The position numbers and the translations under genes were made by a program. From a virus, in IMG/VR virus record IMGVR_UViG_3300021962_000096, positions 1 through 64,000 of that record: a stretch of DNA of 64,000 nt; one strand, given 5' to 3'. Below are positions 39,901 through 51,100 of this stretch, in pieces (the first letter of the stretch is position 1; every line of letters starts with the position of its first letter). The notes under the pieces are model-generated. The model searched no databases. It had not been told where the DNA came from and was given only the letters and a program-made list of their open reading frames with translations.

Positions 39901-41437
39901 TTAATGCTGTTCCAGCAGCAACAGAACTGTTTAAGTAAGCTGTTGCTCCACTCTTATTGCCTTTTATAAAGGTTGGAACGGATAAAGTGATTGGTTCATT
40001 TAAATTAATTTCTGTTACTGTTTGCACGTCAAACAGAGAAATATTCCATCTATTTAAATTTGAATTTTCACTATCATATGATCCAGATTCTAACTTGAAA
40101 TCATATACTCTTGCTACCCCGATTTCTTTTCCGCCAGGAGTAGTAGATCCAAGTCCAACTCTTTCATTTCTTAAACTTAAAACATAAGTATTTCCTACCC
40201 CAATAGTAGGAGATCCAAAAACTCTGTTCAGAACAAGTGTGGATCCGGTATTATAAATTATTGATTGATTTTCTAAAGTTTTTGTTGTTCTTGTTTTTGG
40301 AAAATCTATAAAAGTTGGAGCAATAGTTTTTATATCATATCCTCTAACTACTGCTGCTCCTGGAGAAATTTGATATGTCGCTAAATCTGGTGATGGAATT
40401 GAACCATTAGAAGTAAGTTGTCCTTCTCTAAAAATACCATCATTTCCTTTCAGATCATTTAAAGTTTCTTTTGCAGAAACTAAAAATGGATCAATATAAT
40501 AATCTCCAGTTCCTTGAGCAATTCTTCTTGAAATTTCATCCCCAACTCTATTGGAGAGTTCTGTCTTTTCTTGACTTCTTAAAACGCCGTCTTTGATAGT
40601 GACTAATTCTACGAAATTAGCATCATCTTTATCATCTAAAGGTTTTTTATAAAGAGAAACAGTAATTCTAAGTCTATCTGCTCCAGGAGAAGAATAATTG
40701 TTGAATCCTTGAGAATTGTCATTTAAAGTATCATCTTCATCAGCATTTACGATTTCTTCATTTACATAAAGACCGACTCTATAAGAAGGATTTGATGAAT
40801 ACTGTTCTAAAATTAGAGTTTCATCCTTAACAGATACGAATCTTCCTCGTATGAAGTATACTCCCTCTGATATGGAGAACGAAGATCCAGTTGCATTTGC
40901 ATTATTAGAAATTGTTGTTGCAAAAGTTTCTCCTGATTCAATTACTGGACTACTGAGTGATCCTGTAATAATAGAATCGCTTGCAAACAAATCTTCACCA
41001 TCACTGAAAAATTGTGAGGCGTTATCAGTTGTACTTGATCCTAGATAATTTACATATAAGGTCGCATTAGAAGTTTCTGAAACATTTGAATACAAAAATC
41101 CAGAAACAACAGCTGTTACTCCAGAATTTCTACCTGTAATTTTAAGTCCAACGAGTTCAGTAAGATATGCATCTACAGGAATGCCATTTGAAATATTGTC
41201 AATTTTTATTGCATAATAAGACTTATTGTATCCAAAATGACCCGGAATTACTTTAGCGCCTTCTTTGTAAAAAGATTGTCCAAATTGTTCAATCTGATTC
41301 TGAAGAATAGATTGAAGTGTGGTCAGTTCTCTCGCTTGAACGGGATAACCAGGTTTAAAAAGTACCTTGTAATAATCCTTTCCCGAATCAAAATCGTCGA
41401 AGTATGGTGATACGTTAAGGTTAATTTCTTGTGGCAT
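33974..41437 (-). CDS. very large baseplate/tail protein, DUF4815-type N-terminus (2487 aa)
   Basis: 2487 residues. The N-terminus (SPYFDDFDSGKDYYKVLFKP, GYPVQARELTTLQSILQNQI then EQFGQSF) is the DUF4815 pattern found in large structural proteins of cyanophages and other marine myoviruses. The middle has further conserved blocks (YYVGRIDRIFLSKDGKFQVK, FLQHKRYTMKDIKRLEDRIR) and the second half several beta-sandwich segments, including one GxGY-type unit near residues 1906-1986. It occupies the position of T4 gp9-gp12 and wac, between gp8 and gp13, so it may replace several of these with one chain. Probably a baseplate wedge or periphery component; placement is inferred. Confidence 0.88.
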   Translation of the reverse strand: MPQEINLNVSPYFDDFDSGKDYYKVLFKPGYPVQARELTTLQSILQNQIEQFGQSFYKEGAKVIPGHFGYNKSYYAIKIDNISNGIPVDAYLTELVGLKITGRNSGVTAVVSGFLYSNVSETSNATLYVNYLGSSTTDNASQFFSDGEDLFASDSIITGSLSSPVIESGETFATTISNNANATGSSFSISEGVYFIRGRFVSVKDETLILEQYSSNPSYRVGLYVNEEIVNADEDDTLNDNSQGFNNYSSPGADRLRITVSLYKKPLDDKDDANFVELVTIKDGVLRSQEKTELSNRVGDEISRRIAQGTGDYYIDPFLVSAKETLNDLKGNDGIFREGQLTSNGSIPSPDLATYQISPGAAVVRGYDIKTIAPTFIDFPKTRTTKTLENQSIIYNTGSTLVLNRVFGSPTIGVGNTYVLSLRNERVGLGSTTPGGKEIGVARVYDFKLESGSYDSENSNLNRWNISLFDVQTVTEINLNEPITLSVPTFIKGNKSGATAYLNSSVAAGTALTVYQTSGDFLVNETFSFDGISNTRVATSVTSYGMSDVKSVYGVVGAANSFTADVLQTPSLSIGIATISAIDVETGFSSIRSSNEFFPGSISINNLVRFTDTSLPNPVIARVVSVGTTHVVIAGVATVTGITSSKLPDSTLQVTDLTYLTTKLGDSTDNTLYTRLARKNISNVSINNTNLTVRKTYSNLIIDATKKLSTTVSAGTDLQFLPFDEERYTLFRSDGTYEVLTSDKFEFSSDAKELQIYNLSGSNTGATLVATLTKTKVKEKVKRKNRVGTLLIPYSNNSASGVGTTSINDGLTYGNYPYGTRVQDKEISLNVGDATDVLGVFESFGTSEPFAPQMTLVTISGPSSKTSDLVIGEEFVGQSSGAVGMVAERIDDNTISFISLNEIGFAEGETVIFDETEIQSVISSLTTSSINISNNYTFKNGQTGTILGHSSIIRSQKYAAPTRKLKIYYTNGFFESSDDGDFVTANSYKEFNYTNDIQFIGNSRNTDIIDIRPKVTNYNVSEGSRSPLEFHGRTFGSTGNSASNVLASDEAITLNYSYYVGRIDRIFLSKDGKFQVKYGIPSDKPEKPVNVDDAIEICQATIPPYLYDVKNVSFSFLQHKRYTMKDIKRLEDRIRNLEYYTTLSLLETDTNNLFIADNEGLNKFKSGFFVDNFSTLQPQDTSKEVKNAIDYIAREVRPSHYTTSIDLQPYPTKLSSEDLRFKQPTGVNIRRGEDVVTLDYSETEWLKQPYATKSESVTPFILNFWEGTIALTPSSDVWVDQKRIDAKIIEAQGNYNETLQNAVENLGIDPQTGLAPVVWNSWETFWTGREVIGGERTVTRSFGGEWRGNLGGGWSIAAYGTRTTQVIREQIQETIDTGYKTRTGTQQQFVEQWDNTSVGDRVVSKDLITSMRSRNITVDGRRFKPKTRVYAFFDGVDVTKFVTPKLLEIDMISGSFQVGEKVVGTTRATGLGEEKDKSKPYIKFRLATPNHREGEYNAPTVVYPINPYTDEAMPTVYSSTSTILNVDTYSLSNQIDGEYYGFGETGMILKGETSGAQAVISNMRLVSDIAANVQGSFFIPDGDVIGFPRFETGSKTFELSSDNSNNRDLSSTHGVETFISSGTLETVQENIISVRNARIETIETSQTEDVRRTTGTVVVDSQVISQSSRQVIIGYYDPLAQTFFVEDETGIFLSKVDLYFRTKDDADIPVGVQIRTTKLGTPTQTVLPFSEVYLDPANVNVSNDASVPTTFTFPAPVYLDGQTEYAVVVRSNSAKYSVFISRVGENDLISQEFVAQQPYLGSLFKSQNSSVWEPSQWEDLKFTLYRAEFVENGTLEFFNPTLSVGNGQVAPLISNPISLESRRIRLGITSALLDSDLTLGNTIIQKNSNASGKYVGGSGISTGTLQVINPGIGYTPSAVDGGSYTFTGIALTSITGNGINATADIQVSGGIVQSATIVNGGNGYVVGDVVGVSSLGNSPAGSNLRLSIVSIASTTELILENVQGDFTTGTGSTIQYINNSLTTVDMNSSSGGGVEANLVTIENTGLSFKVNHKNHGMNFAGNKVIISNVQSDVAPTKLTSPYSIDSTDPISVESSSNFGLFENVGVGTTNIGYVVIGDEVISYTSTSANQIGGGIVRAISGNSKNYPAGTPVYKYELGGVSLRRINKQHDVSSSNIEFDSYYIDLDMSSNGTDRTVGTSYPKLYLGEQKSAGGKTVKATQNIAYEIISPMLQNTTVRGTSLNAQIRTVTGQSIDGSEQTFVDKGFESVTINQTNYLDSQRLICSEVNENEFLSTLPNSKSFNMRVLLGTTDSRISPVIDLQRSNIILTSNRVNAPITDYANDPRVNTIDEDPTAFQYLSKENRLQTPASSIRIILDAHVNVFSDIRAFYAVGTEENFVPVFTPFPGWNNINGIGNVIDPSLNDGKPSQFVSQSSSLGFTPNEIEYKEYQFEVNNLPDFRLYRIKLVLTSTNQAYPPRFKNLRVIALA

Positions 41438-41443
41438 GACTTT

Positions 41444-42994
41444 TTAGAACTGCAAAATGATCTTGATATCTTCTTTTTGACTAGACGACCTTGTAATAGC
41501 AGGTCGGTTATCAACGTACAAAATGTCTCCAGAGTATTTTTGAACTTCTGGATTAGACACACCAGAGACAAAAGATTGACCCAAGTAGTAGGTTTTATTA
41601 TTTATTACGGTCGAAATACCCGCAAAGTTTGTACTGATAGACAGGGTAGTAGATCCACCATTAATATTTAAAGATCCTCCGGTTGAAGGAGAAGCAGTGA
41701 ATCTAAACATATCATATCCATATTGAGGATTGCTTTGTGCAGTTCCTACAGTATTAAATCCAGCAACGGTTCTATCTTGCCAATACTTAAGAACACCAGT
41801 TACTTGATCATAACTAATCACTCTTCCAGCAGCAGTTTGTCCCGTTCCAATTGTTTGAGTAATATATGAATCTGCTGTAAATGTTGCCGTGCTATATCCA
41901 ATTCCAGTAAGTCTAATAGCATAAGCAGAACTAGCTTTATCTGTGGTTAAAATTTGGGAAGAATTATAAACTTTTGGATTTTTTACAAGACCCAATCTTG
42001 CGATTTGATTTCCAGTGATAAAATCTGGATTTTCATTATCATTTTCAATTCTAGAATAAAGAAGAACGTTATTTGCTCCCAATTCTCTATAAATGTCTGC
42101 ACCATGTCCACCTTGAGGTGAAATTATAACATCAAACAAAGGTTTTGTTGTAGAAACTGGAACATTACCAGCATCTAAATCAATATTTCCATAAGTATAT
42201 CCGCTTCCTTGATTGGAAACCGTAATTGATTCAACTTGCTGATCATTATTGATGACCAATGTGCATTCTCCACCAGCACCATCCCCTTTAATAGGAACTC
42301 TGGTGTAGATTTGGTTTGCCGTTCCTACACCAACACCTCTGTTGGTAATTGTTACAATCTTAATTGATCCATCGACAGAATTATCTCTTACTGGAGATAC
42401 GTCTGCATTTGTACTCCAGTTTTGAGGAACTGGCATATATGATGTAGAATCAAATTTTACAATTTCGGATGGTTTAATTGTATAAAGATACTTCCAGATA
42501 TAACCATCTCCGCTATTTCCAGCTGCTCTTGGTTCTAAATCTGTAAATCTTGGTTCATCGAGGGAAGGTCTTCCTGATGGGTTTTCTGGACTTGTTCCGT
42601 TTTGAAGACAAATATAAACTCTATAATCACTGTTTAGAACATAGAAGGGTGTCGAATAAAGATTCGATGCACCAGAAACTTTAGCAGTATTGGTTCTGCT
42701 ATAGTCATGACGGTACATCTCATATTTGGTTCCAGAAGACCAAACCCTTTTAGTAACTACTTGTCTGATATCAGATTCATTAATTTTTTTCAGAGCAATC
42801 ATATTGTCCCAATATGCATTCTCTTCGTCAAAGTTGTCCTTCGGTGAAGGAGGACTTACATCCCAGTCACTTTTATAGTCACTTGGATTGGGAAGTCCAA
42901 TCCAAGTGTAGTAACTATCTGTTCCGGTCGTTACACCAGAAACAAAATTACTAGCATTTAAAATTCTTATCTGATCAGTGATTATTGCAGCCAT
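41444..42994 (-). CDS. 8: gp8, baseplate wedge protein
   Basis: 516 residues; T4 gp8 is 334. Conserved gp8 features: the N-terminal SYYTWIGLPNPSD segment, VYICLQNG, and GDGYIWKYLYTIKPSEIVKF. About residues 211-271 are a GxGY-type beta unit (TNRGVGVG, VSNQGSGYTYGNIDLD) not present in T4 gp8, which helps explain the extra length. gp8 is part of the wedge arm that binds gp7 and gp10. It lies between the lectin-domain fibre and the 2487-residue protein. Confidence 0.92.
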   Translation of the reverse strand: MAAIITDQIRILNASNFVSGVTTGTDSYYTWIGLPNPSDYKSDWDVSPPSPKDNFDEENAYWDNMIALKKINESDIRQVVTKRVWSSGTKYEMYRHDYSRTNTAKVSGASNLYSTPFYVLNSDYRVYICLQNGTSPENPSGRPSLDEPRFTDLEPRAAGNSGDGYIWKYLYTIKPSEIVKFDSTSYMPVPQNWSTNADVSPVRDNSVDGSIKIVTITNRGVGVGTANQIYTRVPIKGDGAGGECTLVINNDQQVESITVSNQGSGYTYGNIDLDAGNVPVSTTKPLFDVIISPQGGHGADIYRELGANNVLLYSRIENDNENPDFITGNQIARLGLVKNPKVYNSSQILTTDKASSAYAIRLTGIGYSTATFTADSYITQTIGTGQTAAGRVISYDQVTGVLKYWQDRTVAGFNTVGTAQSNPQYGYDMFRFTASPSTGGSLNINGGSTTLSISTNFAGISTVINNKTYYLGQSFVSGVSNPEVQKYSGDILYVDNRPAITRSSSQKEDIKIILQF

Positions 42995-43011
42995 TTTGCA
43001 AATTTTTTAGT

Positions 43012-43019
43012 TATTTATT
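43012..43019 (-). promoter_or_regulatory. late promoter motif upstream of gp8
   Basis: Minus-strand AATAAATA (context TCAATAAATAACT) in the 30-bp gap before the gp8 ATG. Confidence 0.6.
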
Positions 43020-43024
43020 GAGGA

Positions 43025-45124
43025 TTATAGATTAGTTATCTGAACAGTCAAATAACCAGTATCAACAGCAGCATCATTGCTCTGTCTATTGACCGAAATA
43101 TCTACATGTTCAGTTGATCTGGCGATACCGACATATGAAGCATATCCTTGATCAGTTGCCTGTGAAAGAACTGAATAATCAAGATTACTAATGTATGAAG
43201 TTGCAAAACTTACACGATAATTTCCACTAGATTGTTGGGAAACTGTGCAACCTGGAGTTCCTTTCCAACTTGGAGTTGCTCCAAGAGTAATTACTCCACG
43301 TTTGTTTCCAGGTGGAGTATATGCATTAGTAAGTGTTCCTGTCGTCTCAAGAGCAGTAGTAGAAGGAGTAAATGTGGCAGTTGTAGCAACTCCTACCGAA
43401 GTATATCTTGCTACGGTCGAGATTCTAATATCATCAAAGGAAGCATCGATAGAACCGGAATTATTCCAACTAAAAGTGTTTATGATGTCGCTCTCTATTC
43501 CTCCAATATACAATCCAGCTCCGTTGGTGCTAGTTATATCATTGTCGATGACTTGATCCGTAATTGTACTAGATGATTCTACACCATTGATGTAAAAGTG
43601 TATGGAACCATTATCAGATTCTCTGACAAGTGCATAATGTACCCATTTGTTTAAATAAGTACTGTTGAAAGTTGCTGTCGGTACGTATCCCACGTATTGG
43701 TTAGTTGATTTTGCTTCATTTGACCAGTACCAGTATATATTTGTAGAAGCTGGTATTATACCAAATGTCCAATTATTAGACGTATCGGTCATTGACCACT
43801 GTGATACTAAAGTTTGATAATCCGAAGGAGTTGCATCGTGGTAAATCCAAAATTCTATGGTCCATGGACCAGTGAAGTCATATTCAGATCTATATGCATA
43901 AGATATACCAGCACCAGTAGATCCATTATTTCTGAATGATTTTGTTCCTATTTTAACAGGACTGGATACAGTAGTAGCACCAGCTCCAGTTAGGATTGGA
44001 TGAACTTCGAATTTAGAATCATAAAAGTCTGTATCATAAGTAGATCTTAAGATAACATTGTCCCAACTGGTATCCGCAGTTTGAGTAGTGCTAACACCTG
44101 TAGAAAGAACAAACTCTCTCCAGGCAGATCCATCATAATAAAATGGAACTCCACCAATTTGTTTAATTTCTCCAGTTGTTCCAATAGTGCCAGCAACAGT
44201 CGAATTATTAGTTACTAATGTTACACCACCTTCAATAGAAGTGGTTCCTCCAATAGAAACATTTCCACTGAAGTTTCCTGTTGCCATGGTAATTGCTATA
44301 CCAGTGACATAATCGGTGCTACCAACAGAAACACCAGTTAGAGCAGTACCAGATCCAACAAAACTAACAGCAGTTACAATTCCAACATTCAAATCTGGAG
44401 TTCCAGTAAGACCTGTGGCATTACCTTCCAATGTAGTTGCGGTAATAATTCCGGAACTTCCATCAATTTTGACATTTGCCCCAATTGTTACATCATTGGG
44501 TCTAATAATTACCTTTCCTGCTCCAGGATCAGCAGATTGATCCGCATCAGTGGAATTAGTAACGAACAGTGCTTTAGATGGATTGAACCATCTTAACCCC
44601 CATCCAGCGCCAGTAATATAAAGTGGTTTATTTGAACCACCAGATCCATCAACAAAAGGAACTAACCATGAAGTATTAGTTATTGAGTTGGAAGTGGTTG
44701 TACTAATGAATACTTGTGTAGCACCACCAGTTACATCACCAGTTAAATTTCCAACAAAAGAAGTTGCAGTGACAACACCAGAAACTTTAGCGTCTCCAGA
44801 AACGGTTAATGCTGACTCAGGACCAGTGCTTCCAATTCCAACGTTAGAAACTGTGTTAATTCCTACATCTGTAGTTCTCCAAACAGAATCTAATGCACTT
44901 GAGGTTCCAGTTGCAGTGATGGTAATTTTTCCTGTTGTAGCAGAAAGAGAAACATTGCTTCCTGCAACAAGTTCATTGACCACATTGGAAGTTAATGTGG
45001 TCCCATCTCCAAGGAGAGTATATAATTCATCAAAATTAGAATTTATTTTTAGAGCACCTGCTAGTAGACTATCACCGTTTCCATCATTTGGACTAGATCC
45101 TGTGCCTATTCCTTGTACTGCCAT
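43025..45124 (-). CDS. tail fibre with LamG/concanavalin-like lectin domain (699 aa)
   Basis: 699 residues. The N-terminus (GTGSSPNDGNGDSLLAGALK, INSNFDELYTLLGDG) is a frequent phage fibre-attachment motif. It is followed by fibre beta-repeats (VGIGSTGPESALTVSGDAKV, TGIITATTLEGNATGL), then a jelly-roll lectin domain at about residues 355-578 with classic signs: GTKSFRNNGSTGAGISYAY, DFTGPWTIEFWIYHD, NKWVHYALVRESDNGSIHFY then INGVESS, and ASFDDIRISTVARYT. Such domains bind sugars, so it may recognise host lipopolysaccharide or capsule. It sits between the gp7-position giant and gp8, where T4 has no fibre gene. Confidence 0.9.
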   Translation of the reverse strand: MAVQGIGTGSSPNDGNGDSLLAGALKINSNFDELYTLLGDGTTLTSNVVNELVAGSNVSLSATTGKITITATGTSSALDSVWRTTDVGINTVSNVGIGSTGPESALTVSGDAKVSGVVTATSFVGNLTGDVTGGATQVFISTTTSNSITNTSWLVPFVDGSGGSNKPLYITGAGWGLRWFNPSKALFVTNSTDADQSADPGAGKVIIRPNDVTIGANVKIDGSSGIITATTLEGNATGLTGTPDLNVGIVTAVSFVGSGTALTGVSVGSTDYVTGIAITMATGNFSGNVSIGGTTSIEGGVTLVTNNSTVAGTIGTTGEIKQIGGVPFYYDGSAWREFVLSTGVSTTQTADTSWDNVILRSTYDTDFYDSKFEVHPILTGAGATTVSSPVKIGTKSFRNNGSTGAGISYAYRSEYDFTGPWTIEFWIYHDATPSDYQTLVSQWSMTDTSNNWTFGIIPASTNIYWYWSNEAKSTNQYVGYVPTATFNSTYLNKWVHYALVRESDNGSIHFYINGVESSSTITDQVIDNDITSTNGAGLYIGGIESDIINTFSWNNSGSIDASFDDIRISTVARYTSVGVATTATFTPSTTALETTGTLTNAYTPPGNKRGVITLGATPSWKGTPGCTVSQQSSGNYRVSFATSYISNLDYSVLSQATDQGYASYVGIARSTEHVDISVNRQSNDAAVDTGYLTVQITNL

Positions 45125-45144
45125 TATCGCAAAAGATTTTAAAA

Positions 45145-45152
45145 GTATTTAG
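45145..45152 (-). promoter_or_regulatory. late promoter motif upstream of the lectin-domain fibre
   Basis: Minus-strand CTAAATAC, the same form as before the tube-like gene, between the end of the giant gene and the ATG at 45124. Confidence 0.6.
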
Positions 45153-45154
45153 GT

Positions 45155-48100
45155 TTAATTAATGTAGTTCCTATATTTTAAGTATCTTTCTCTTGTAATC
45201 AGAGCAGAAGTACTGATTCCAGTGACACCATTATCTCCATAGAAATTAAATTCGTTCGAAGAAGTTCTTCCTTCAACAACAATTTTACCCCAACTATATC
45301 TTCCGAAGAATGCAGAATCCAAAACATTGCCGCTGAAAGCAATACCAGTTATATTTCCTTGATTATCAAAGGAATATAATGTGCTATCGAAAGTAATTGT
45401 GCTACTATCGAAAGTTACACTACTAATTGCAACTTGAGAATACTCAATATTTCCACCAAGGGAAGTAACTCCCAATCCAACAGATCCAATTCCAGTAATA
45501 TTTGAAAGACTTTGGGAACCAAGTCCAGCAACATTAGCAAATACTCTTACTACAGATACGGTGCCAATTCCAGTAACAGGTCTAAATGTTACGTGGAAGT
45601 CATTTACTTGATATACGCCATCAAAATGAGATTTGCAAATACCGATTGTGGTGCTGTTGGTTCTTCTAGTTTCAAAATTAGTTACTGCAAAACCAATATT
45701 GGAATCTCTGACTACAAAATAGTCACCAGTGCTAATTCCGCTAATAGTGCTTGCGGAAGAAACATAGTGGGTTCCTCTTAGATCTGAATCTGTAGGAATG
45801 AAAAGATCAAATATTACTTTTGTGGTCAAACCACTAGTAGTAACACCAAATCCTACAATTGTTCCATAATCTCCACTATAACTCTGAACATTATCAGTTT
45901 CTAATACAGATGGTTCATCTTGAATAAGGACTTTTGGAGGATTTGTCGATGCATATCCAGATCCAGGATTGGAAACTGCAATAGCAACAACAGACCCATT
46001 GAGAATACTTGCTGTAGCAGACGCCGTTGATCCAATTCCAATTGGATTGGAAAGAGTTACAGAAGGAATGGATGCAAATCCAGATCCACCATCGCTGATT
46101 GTAAATGAAGTTATAGTTCCCGCAGAAGAAACTGTTGCTGTAGCAGCAGCGGAAGTGAATGAATCCTGTGATAAGATGTTAATCTTATTCTGGAAGAGTA
46201 AAGATGCATTGTTTTCATTTGCAGCATTAAACAAGGTTCTTAATGTATCGACATAGATAATCGTTACACCAGTTCCTACTGTTTGTGTGACATAAGCAGT
46301 TGGGAATATATTCGCTTCGTAATGATCTCTGTCCTTTCCAACTTCTTTTTCATCAATAATCTTGTCTTCAGTTTGCTTGCACCAAGTAACTGGTCTAATC
46401 ATTTGTTCATTATCACTATTTCCTGGTCCAAAGTAAGGATTAGTGCCAACAAAATCAATTGACTTGATTTCTGTTACTGTTCTTGCTTCTTCTTGGAAAA
46501 TTGTTGTTTGTCCTAAATCTGGATTATAATTAATAGTCAGTTCATCTCCAACCTTTACAGTCTCAACAATATCTCTATCGACAACATCAATATCACCACT
46601 TCCTTTATAGAAAAGGATCTTGCAAGTGTCTCCAGATTTTGGAGGTTCTGTAAATTCAATCAAACTTCCACCTGGGAACAAATAACCTTCTCCTGGAACT
46701 TGAAGAACATCATTAACAAATACCAATAATGTTGCTTGAACGTCGATGTTTGATCCTCTAGAAGATCTAATAGAAATCAAATCACCCGCAACTCTAATTG
46801 GGAAAATTGAATCAGTGCCATTAAATTGCGATGATACGTCATCAATTATCTGAAGTTGTCCAATTGACCATCCAGCAAATCTATCATTGAAAATTTGTTG
46901 AATTGATATTTGGAATTCGCTATATGGTTTAGTTGGATCAGTTGGAATTCCTGTGGGTCCTCCAGTTTCAACTGTAAGGATTTCTCCGTTTCCATAACCA
47001 TATCCAAGATTAATAATTTCAAAATCAACGACACTGGAAGCAGATCCAACAACAATATTAATTTTTGCTTCTGTCCCGAAACCTGGTGTTGATTGTGAAC
47101 TATAGACAAGAGGTATATTGGAATAAGAAAGTGGAGCATCAAATACTACGTAAGGAGCACTAGTGTTAGTATATCCTGCACCTGGGTTTGTAATAGCAAC
47201 ACTAACAATGTGTCCATTACTAATTGCTGCTGTTCCGATGTTGGTTATACTGTAAGTTGAGGTTGAAGATGTATAAACTCCAACATTGACAACAGTTTGA
47301 ATTCCTGATCTATATCCAGATCCGCTATTTCCAATGCTAATTGATGCGATTGTTCCAGCTGCAGAAACAACAGCGGTTCCACCAGCAGAAACTAAATCTT
47401 GCAATCCAAATCCAAATGTAGAACCAACAGAAACGATAACACCACCAACAGGAATAGATGCATTATTAACATCATAACCCACGGAACTTGCTGTTCCAGT
47501 AAACTGGATTGATGTTATTCCGACAGTTTCATCAGAAATTAAAGTATAATCTCTTGTAAGACCTGGACCTTGGAAAATATCGTTAATTGTGATAATAGCA
47601 TTTTTGTCTGCTATTTGAGTTACACTTGATCCCGATGAAGTGAGAGTGAATACCTTAGTTTGTCCGTCAAAGTTTTCAGAAATATCATCAAAGATGTAAT
47701 TTCTTGTGTATGTTTCTTCATCTGAACCTTGAGTACCAGATCTCATGAAAGATCTTCCTTGGAATTTAGATCCAGTTGTTATACCGATCCAATCTCTTTC
47801 CGATGGTTTGTTTGTGGATGTGGAAAGTGGAGTTTGTCCATATGGAGGATCTACAAAGTTAATTGTACTGTCAATAATATTATAGTTTCCATTAATTTTT
47901 GTAATCTTAGCGTCTGTTCCGTGTCCAGCCAGACCAGTTCCCATCCATGCTCTTCTGACCCTTACACTATTCGTTGCTCCTACACCAATAGATTGAATTC
48001 TCATAATTTCATCATCAATTTGAATCAAATCTGTTCCAAAGAACGACGTAATTCCAGAAAATTCAAGTACATTTTCAGTAGTAGTTGTTGCTTTTGCTAA

Positions 48101-51100
48101 ACTTGCTGTAATTGCTGTAGAAACAATTGGAGATTGAATAACATTGTCGATGGCAACAACGACCTTTGAATTTTGCTTTTTAGAAGTGAAACTATGTGAT
48201 GTTCCAATTCCTACTGATGTTATGTTAATTGGTACAGGAACATAAGCAAGTGCTTCCGCAGCTGTTCTTGCTAATTGAACTTCTGACTCATTAAGTTTGA
48301 TTATATAAACTGATCCTGGAAGTTTTGTTGTTATTCCTACACCAACAAAACTTGTAGATGCAATTCCAATAGCATTAGATGAACCTGTTCCTGCAACTCT
48401 ATACTGAACTTCCTCTCCACTTACGAAATAATGGTTTGGAATTTGAATAGTATTGTTTGAAACATTGACATTTGTAGAAGATGAGCAGTCTACTTCTCTT
48501 CTAAAAATTGGATTATTGTCATGGTTAAGTGGGAAAGCTCTCTTGATGTTTGATAAGGTGCCTTCATATAAACCTTGATAACTGTCAACGATAGAATTAT
48601 TGAAATCTAATGTTATATTTGTTCCTGTATCATTTGTAGGACGGATTAGATGGGAGAAAACTTTGACCTGGATATTTCTATCTGCTACTGGTTCAAATGT
48701 TATCTTGGTTATATCATCAGTCTTAGAAATTCCTACAACTCCAAGATTTTGATTTGTCTCAAGAATAGCAAATTCGGTAATGAAACCATCGCTATCGTCA
48801 TCAACAGCGACAACTTCGGAGAATTGATGATCTCCGCTATCTGGGTCTGATGCCTGTACTAAGAAATAACCTCCATCATAAAGATCAACATAATCCGATA
48901 CTATATGAGTTGTCGGAGTTGATGATGATGATATAGCTACATAGGAGGATTTAAGTTCTCCATATCTGAGTGCTGTCGATCCAATTCCACTATAATTTGT
49001 GTCAGCAAGAGCAACAAACCAAGCGTTAACGGTAGCACCAAAACCAGTTGTAGATAGTCCCAAGTTAGTGGTAAAATCTACTTTTAATGTAGATCCACTA
49101 ATGTAAGGCCAGAAAGTTCCCAGTCCAGATCCAGAGAATATATCATAACTGTGATTTGATAACTGACCATAATCAATAAATTCAATTTCAGTTCCGTTAT
49201 GGACCAAATTGAATTCGTTGTACTCATATTCTCCATTATGTCCTGTTATCTCTACAATTCCTTTAACCGAACTATAATAGCTTGGAATTTCAACAATAGA
49301 AGAAACTACATCCGATTTTGAAGCTCCTACGATTCTTACACTATCTCCAATGGTAGTTGTTCCAAGACCAGAAACGTAGGAATCATTAATTCCAATGGTT
49401 AAAGCTGAAACTGCATAATCATTTAAGGAATATTTTACTGGATAGAAATTAAGAACACCCTCAGTTCCAGAGATAGCGAAGTCAAAAGATCCGAGATCGG
49501 AAACAGATTCAACTCTTCCAAATTGATTCATGTATGAAAGATTATCATTATCATAAAGAAGAGTTACTAAGAGTACTTGTCTTTCTCCAGTGTATCTAAT
49601 GTCTTTTGCATATGTGATAAATTTTCTAACTCTACTATCTGCAAGGTCAAATCTAGCAACTGGACTAAATCTTGTTGGTCTTGGGTTGCTATTAAACAGA
49701 TACGAAATATCATCAATAATCAATACTCTATTTCCAATAGATTCTGAGTAATCAGTAAGAATTGCATTTTGGAAAATTATTTCATCGGATACTATTTTTC
49801 CATCAACTGTGAATGAATTTTCTTTTACTAAGTCGAAATCATAAACACAATTAAGATCTCCCATTCCAATTAAATCGACAATAACTTGAATTCCAGGAAT
49901 GTCGTTTGGCGCAGGAAGATCGACAACAAGATCACGATTGGAAACATAATCGAGTTTAGATTCAATTTGCAAGTCAGAGAACTTCTTAAATCCGGTGGTG
50001 TGATTTAATGAACTAACAGCATCGTCCCAAGTTTCTAATGGAACTCTTGATTTGATCGAGTATGAGAAGTTTTGATAATAATCATTATCTTGGAGTCTAG
50101 TAGAATTATCTCCCAAGAATCCAGCATTATTTTCCCATCCTCCTTTTCTTAAGGAAGAACTTTCAATGGAATAGAATCCATCATAACTTTCAACTTCATT
50201 AACAGTTGCTTTTGTTTGTGTAGATTTTCCTTCAATAATATCGCCAACAGATATTTGTTCTTGTGCTCTTACCTTTAAGATATTTGCATTTGAATTATAT
50301 CCTTCAATAATGCATTCATTATTATTTCCAAATTTAGCAGTTTCTCCAATAGCAAATGAATTTGAGCTGACTTTGACATCAAATGTAGGCATGTATTTGC
50401 GAGGAATAATCCTTACTGCAGAATTAGTAGCATCAAAATTAGCTACATCGCCATTATCATCCAAAACGTTAGACATACTATAAGTAACAATTCCAATTCC
50501 ACCAATATTTTTCGATACCTGTGTGACTTCGAAGAAATTGTAATTATATTCGTTAGAATTAAATCCCTTAATGTTTCCAGTTGCTCCAGTTACACTTGCA
50601 TTTTCTACAAAAATTTCATCTCCAACATTGAACGGGAAGGACTCTGCTGTACTAAATCCAACTGATAAAGTTGCTGTAACTGTTTGATCTGAAGAATTGA
50701 ATGATAAGCTAGAAATTCCAACACCATTGGAATTATAGATTGGTATTATAATAGGAGTGGTTCTGGACAGTGCATATGTATTTTTGAGAATCTCAACCTT
50801 CACGTCTCCCAGTTTGAATTTCAAATCGACTTCTGGAAGTACTTCTTTTCTTCTTCCATCTATAAGGACTAATTGCGGAGCAACAGTGTATCCTCTTCCA
50901 AAAGAAGTTATAGAAATACTTTCTATTGAAGAAAGAGATTCTATAGTGCAAACTTGTGGTAATTTTGCTTTTGGTTTTAAAGTTTTATCGGATGGCAAGT
51001 CATATCCAATATCAATTATCTTTTTAGATACAATTTTTCCTATATTAGATCCCGACAGTGATAATATTGCATTGCTACCTAAATCAGAAATAAAGGATGT

